Below, one piece after another: positions 59,372-64,000 of a DNA stretch of 64,000 nucleotides. How positions within the stretch are numbered: the stretch's first letter is position 1; every line of letters begins with the position of its first letter. The DNA is from Roridomyces roridus. Taxonomy: Eukaryota > Basidiomycota > Agaricomycetes > Agaricales > Mycenaceae. Location: contig JARKIF010000082.1 in NCBI GenBank assembly GCA_029378245.1, positions 79,961-143,960 of the forward strand, written 5' to 3'. Position numbers and translations under genes: made by a program. The notes beneath the pieces were generated by a model that saw nothing but the letters and a program-made list of their open reading frames with translations, was not told the origin of the DNA and searched no databases.

Positions 59372-59418
59372 CGTGGCTGCGGCATGCAAGTAGAAGAGAG
59401 AAGAGAGTTTGATGTGAT

Positions 59419-59428
59419 CAGACGCGTC
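59419..59428. promoter_or_regulatory. AGACGCGTCT palindrome before MYND gene
   Basis: The same 10-mer as in the X-C/Y-C promoter, 48 bp before the MYND start at 59371 and about 85 bp before the F-box ATG at 59512. Confidence 0.55.
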
Positions 59429-59511
59429 TTTCTTCTTGCCCTCACTCCGTCTCTTGGCCCAGTTGGTGTTACTCCCATCTAGGAATACATTCTGACCCAG
59501 TGTTTAGTATA

Positions 59512-60934
59512 ATGAATCCTGATCTCAGAGCCATAATCACAAGTAACGAGCCGCCCTAACGACATTCAAACGGGACAGATTCGGCTCCTCTTGTCGTCCT
59601 CCGAATCTGAGCTGGCACAGCTCGACACGCAAATTCACCGCATCGAATCAGCTCTTCGCGAGTTGAAGCGGCGCAGAGTCACCAAGAAACTGCTCGTCGC
59701 CGATTTGAAACGCGCATTGTCATCTGGCATTCGTCTCGTCCCGACGGAGATTTTGACCGAAATCTTCCTCGTTTGTCGCGATGAGGCGCTCGAACGCTAC
59801 AACTACTCCATCTTGGACGGAAGCCTAGCCCCCCTCCTTCTCATGCGGGTATCGTCTCATTGGCGCGCCGTGTGTCTATCGACACCGCGGCTTTGGGACC
59901 ATATCCATGTGCGCCAACTTGGCGGACCCCAACCCACTCGTCTGCCACCGATGTCCGTTCAAAAACAAATCTGTCGTCATTTGTCTCAGCTTCCCACGAG
60001 CTCTCGCATTCCTTTGGATATACAACTCGAGAATTCTCTCTCGCGGCCATCATCCTTCGAACCTCTGTTCCGAATTGCCATGGGTGCTCATGACAGAGTC
60101 CGTCGTCTCACCCTCAATCTCGACACCTTCGACGATATTTCCGAGTTGCGGACCCATCCCCAAGATTTCCCTATACTCGCCTGCTTCGAGTTGCGAGTTA
60201 ATGCCCCCGGTCGCCCCATCGGCCTGAGCATGTTAAAGACCGCACCGGCCTTGAGACTGTTTTGCCTCAACACCCCTTCTTGTTCGCTCGATTTGGAGCC
60301 AGCCGCGGTTTCTTGGTCACAGCTGACCGAGTTGACCCTGAACTTGCAGGTTGACCTCGGGAGGGCACGATCCATTTTGATGGAATGCACTGGTCTCGAA
60401 GTGTGTACGATATACACCGGCGACGATTGGTCCGAGCCACCGCTCCAACGGCTCAGCAGCGTAACCAGCTTGCTTCACTTGACGCGGTTCAGTATCCTGT
60501 GCTGTTCAGACGAAGATGTCGAGGACTTCTTCGACGCGTTCTCGTTTCCCAGCCTCACTGATCTCACCGTCAACGCAACGCAGTTGTCAGAACTCGCCCT
60601 GCCAAACCTCTATTCCCGATCGCACTCCAGCTCATCAAAATGGACGTCGACATAAGCGAATGGGTCTTCACCCGACGAATTGACGACATTCCTGGAACTC
60701 ACTAGCTCCCTCGAATTCCTCGTTCTCCGCGTAGGCGGTTTCCAAAGGACATATATGGAGTTGTTCACCTACGGCAGGGCGAGAATCACTGCACCCTTCG
60801 CTCTTCCGAAGCTGCGGACTCTCTCCATCCGCATGGATCACAGCATGAATACCAACCCCTTCAAGTGCCGCCACGATCCCTCTGCCGCTGAAATGGTTAG
60901 AGTCCTTCGAACGGGTACCCTGGGAAAGGCGTAA
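59512..60934 (+). pseudogene. F-box protein, copy 2, frame-disrupted
   Basis: F-box proteins recruit substrates to SCF ubiquitin ligases. ATG at 59512 opens MNPDLRAIITSNEPP, then an extra T (near 59557) brings a stop. In the next frame the family reading continues: IQTGQIRLLLSSSESELAQL, a coiled helix IHRIESALRELKRRR, then the F-box IRLVPTEILTEIFLVC and VSSHWRAVCLSTPRLWDHI, followed by LRR-like strands. A TAA at 60653-60655 interrupts the same frame, which then goes on (ELTTFLELTSSLEFLVLRVG) to 60934. So at least two faults. A functional product would need both read through, so I call it a pseudogene; sequencing error cannot be excluded. Confidence 0.68.
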
Positions 60935-61218
60935 TAGAGCGTTTCCGTCGCTCACGCTCGGGTCTTTCTCCCAGGATTGGCGACGATTTTGACCGTGACA
61001 TCGAGAAGCGACTGGTGAACGCTGGTAAACGCAGAATAGAGGGGTGGTATCATCGTCAACGATCGGCAGACGAATACTGAGGCTCTAAGGTTCGGCTGCG
61101 ACCATATGCACTTTCGTTCTTGTGAGAAATAATCAAAGAGATCCTTGACAGCCTCCACTTACACCAATCTGCAGGTCAAGTTTTTTGTCGCAAGTCCTGT
61201 AGAGGAGAGTGAATACAT

Positions 61219-62778
61219 TTGGCGGGTGCTTGCGATGGAGATTCGTCATTATCTCGGGGAACGGGTTGCCCCTGTAGAAATGAGTACCATTTCGCAGAAT
61301 TTCACCTAATGGTAACTGTTGAGTTGCGGCGACGCCCGTCGTCTGACGTCGTGATGGTGACAATGGAAAAGTTGTATAGCACCCGTGCTCTCCGTCCTTG
61401 CTTTCTCACATCCACTGGCGGGCGACAGAATGCCAGAATCCGGACCTCAGAAACCCACCACCGACGCTCGAGGGGGCTCTCAAAATTCAGCAAAACCCTG
61501 TTCACACGTCTACCGAGCGAAATTCTCCTCTGAAATATATTGCCTTGACACGGTGCCAAGGACCACGGTTGCAAACCGCGTCTCGTCGCCGTGTAATCTG
61601 CATGAAGGTGGAGAGAGGTGGCACTATCGACGGCCGCGCTGTGGTTGTAACATTCACCTAGACGAGGAACCATCCACCCACGTCAGCCCATCCTCTTGTG
61701 CGGCTCCAATTGCAGTCGGTCTGGAGGTTCTGGGTCTCTCCATCTACTTTGCAGACCGATATGACGAGCCGTTCCTCCTGGAATTAGCTGCTCACCGCCT
61801 GCAGACCGGTGGCAGAGCTTCGGACTTTAGCCTCGTGTGTCGGGCAACCTACGTGCATTCTGCACGATTCGGGTTCGACAGCCAATTTCCCCTGCTAAAA
61901 CGTCTTCACTAATACAGTCACATACCGTATATCACCTCGGGAACCTTGCACGCGCGTTTCCTCGCATCGAGGCAGCTAACAGTGGCTTGCGGCCGACTCC
62001 CGTGCCAGCCACCTCCCATGGTCGAATCTCGCGAGATGCACCCTTATCGGTGTTTCCTCAACGGAGGTCCCGGCATCCTTTCGCTGCGCCCCAAAGATGA
62101 CAGAGCTCTGCGTCGAAAAATGCTACGGCTCAATCACACCGGCGTCTCTGACCCCGAGCCTACAATAAGCATCGGGCCTCAGGACCCTCAAAATCCTACG
62201 CTGCACGCGGGTTGTAACCCAAGACCTCTCCACGCGGCTCCTGGTCCCGCGACTCCAAGTCGCTCTCCATCGACGACTTGTCGACGGATCGCCAGTGCAC
62301 CCCTCTTCTCCTCAACCCCTCCTCAACCGCGTCCTCCGTCCATTAAAACACCTCAGCCTCATCGGCGCCAGGCGTCTCCGAGCCTGAACTCAGCTCCCTC
62401 CTCCGCCTCACGGACACCCTCGATCGGTTCGAGATCAGCTGGCCCTCCGACGTCCATTCGACGGCCCTCATGACCGCGTTGACGGTCATCCCAAGCAAAC
62501 GCGCCCCAGCTCCTACCGCATCTCAGCGCTTGAGCATCACCGGCGGACTATCATGCAGCGACCACAGTCTCTTCATGATGCTCCGCAGTCGGGTCCCGCG
62601 TCTCAAACACGTCGAGCTGTACTATGCCGGTCGGACAGTGTTTTTCGACCGGACTCTCGACGTTTTAAGGGAAGGTGGGATGGAATCTCCTCCTCTTCGA
62701 CGGGCCCGAGGACCCGTACAAAACGCTTCCGCCAGACCCTACTACATAATTTTACCTCAGGACGACGATGATGACTAG
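61219..62778 (+). pseudogene. Second F-box/LRR-like relic
   Basis: Fragments of an F-box protein in different frames: FTRLPSEILL (61500-61530) is the F-box start, followed in another frame by IYCLDTVP. Then LEVLGLSIYFADRY, a possible LRR stretch ASGLRTLKILRCTRVVTQDL (62175-62235), SLLRLTDTLDRFEISWPSD, and an ordered end LKHVELYYAGRTVFFDRTLD finishing in a run of Asp at 62776-62778. No set of normal introns joins them. A decayed neighbour of the copy 2 F-box gene. Confidence 0.5.
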
Positions 62779-62825
62779 GGATAGCATTTGTACAACAATT
62801 TATTTACAATGTACATTTTTCAATC

Positions 62826-64000
62826 TTACTCATGCCTCCCGTTCCTAGGAATCTTGGCAGCCGGCTCCTCCTCACCCGCACCCGCCTCGCCCTCAGGCTC
62901 CCGCATCCGTTTATTCCGATTCCTCCCATTCCACGAACGCCGATTCGGGAATGGCTGAGGGAAGTAAACGGCAATCGACGGCTTTCGCGTGCTGCGCGGG
63001 ACGTATGGGGCCACCATTGACCCAGTGACAGAAGACGCTATAGTCCCGTCCCAGGTGCGCTGCTCGTCGCGGGGCTGCCGTGCATTCCCATCGGACAGTG
63101 TGCTGCTAGGCGTGTCCATCACAGACGACGTCTTTTTCTTGTACGTTTCGAGCTCGGGTTTCCCCCGCCATTTTTCAATGGCCTCGCAGAAACGCACTGC
63201 AGCACGCTCAACGGGCTCGGCAGGATATTGCCACGCGAGATCCTCCATGTGGGTTGACAAGTCTGGAGTCGATTGTGGGATATCGTAAAACTGCCCGTTC
63301 AGTATAAAGCAAGAATAGCTTGATGAAAAACTCACCCTCCTCAACCTCGTCTCCATCTCCATCTCAAACTCCTCCTCTGCGAGCCCTTGGGCACGCAGTC
63401 CCATACCGCAACGCAGGAAACAACATCCGCAGCGTCAAGCAAACTGGGTAATTCATCCGGGTCGAATTCGCCAAATGCTTCAGGGTCTTTGGACGCCCCC
63501 GCTGGTCTGCATCCCCAGCCCGACTTTGAGCAGACAGTCGACGGCATCGGGACCACGCCATCCGCCGTTAGATAGCCCTCCAGCACCGCTCGCGTAAGCA
63601 AACCCGCAAGCAGCAGATACCACTCGCGCGAGGGACGCAAGCCGAGCCATACATCGGAGTCTGATTTTCATACGGATTCGTATCTTGTGCGAGTGGCGTT
63701 GCTGGCGGTGGAAGAGGTTCAAGATCAGACGGCGGTTCCCACCCAGCACGTTCGGTAGACTCGGGCGAGGTCGAAGAGTCTTCATCAGCATCCTTGTCCT
63801 CGGCCGGTGAAGCAGGCTCCTCCTCCTCCCCGCGTGCCTCAACCCTCTCTGCCGCCCCATGGCTGACAACCGCATAAACCTCCCAATAAGCTCCGTCAAT
63901 TTCGTATTCCCCCGCCCGTACTGGGTCCCTCAACACCGCTCTCTGCACCGTGGCCCTGCATTCTCCGCCGAAGTACAGTTCCCATCTGCGCAGGCCGACA
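62826..64000 (-). pseudogene. Partial gene at right edge, frame-disrupted, unknown family
   Basis: The 5' end is outside the window. The reading enters as RRWELYFGGECRATVQRAVL and has an acidic low-complexity part, then in other frames WLGLRPSREWYLLLAGLLTR, GWRGPDAVDCLLKVGLGMQT, GEFDPDELPSLLDAA and LFPALRYG. It ends with YDIPQSTPDLSTHMEDLAWQ and EPVERAAVRFCEAIEKWRGK before a TAA at 62826-62828. It resembles a conserved Agaricomycete hypothetical family. At least four frame changes occur between 63660 and 63390 without matching intron signals. There is one real intron near 63290-63345. The bipartite basic stretch near the C-terminus (RRSWNGRNRNKRMREPE) suggests a nuclear protein in the intact form. 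Confidence 0.5.

Noticed and set aside
59389..59512. Longer MYND protein from 59389
   Set aside because: The codon there is TTG; the first ATG is at 59371.

Overview
The window is nuclear DNA of a filamentous basidiomycete (Agaricomycetes). Genes carry many short (about 45-55 bp) GT-AG introns, and the gene set is typical of mushroom-forming fungi: fused ADE2, Rsa3, a DUF6534 membrane protein, a Tsp2-type tetraspanin, an HsbA-like secreted protein, MYND and F-box families, and a neutral ceramidase. I cannot name the genus. Exon limits were worked out by eye from splice signals and protein continuity, so most are provisional. GTG or TTG openings of long reading frames were not accepted as starts.

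Layout. 0-7 kb: conserved ADE2 (-) and RSA3 (+) from a 58-bp shared promoter, then a P450 (+) and an arylamine N-acetyltransferase (-). 7-8 kb: a terminal-inverted-repeat element with a poly-G palindrome. 8-10 kb: a secreted serine hydrolase of the beta-lactamase fold. 10-13.3 kb: the first of three divergent gene pairs, here called X (multi-pass membrane protein) and Y (single-pass protein with a long tail). 13.9-33 kb: HsbA-like protein, carboxylesterase 1, an alpha/beta hydrolase, DUF6534 protein, tetraspanin, the cohesin loader MAU2, carboxylesterase 2 and neutral ceramidase. 34-40.5 kb: an epoxide hydrolase (EH) pseudogene, the second X-Y pair and transposon insertions. 40.5-50.3 kb: gene-poor, with relics and weak hypothetical genes. 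50.5-55.8 kb: the third X-Y pair plus an intact EH, in the mirror-image order of the second block. 57.6-64 kb: a MYND-finger gene, F-box relics and one gene running off the right edge.

The main novelty is the X-Y module. X has about seven membrane segments and the same intron positions in all three copies. Y has an N-terminal hydrophobic stretch, a Pro-rich or coiled linker, one membrane helix and a charged tail. Each pair shares a 109-288 bp promoter containing the palindrome GACGCGTC, whose core ACGCGT is the MluI cell-cycle box bound by MBF-type factors in other fungi. Two of the three Y tails carry a KEN tripeptide. A conserved block follows each X gene, and in two copies an EH gene lies beyond it, tail to tail with X. 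One block (C) looks intact; block B has decayed by a 2-nt deletion in X, a 772-bp composite SINE-like insertion in Y, and a stop codon plus a 339-bp insertion in the EH gene. I know no function for this pair; the module and any cell-cycle link are inferences from sequence.
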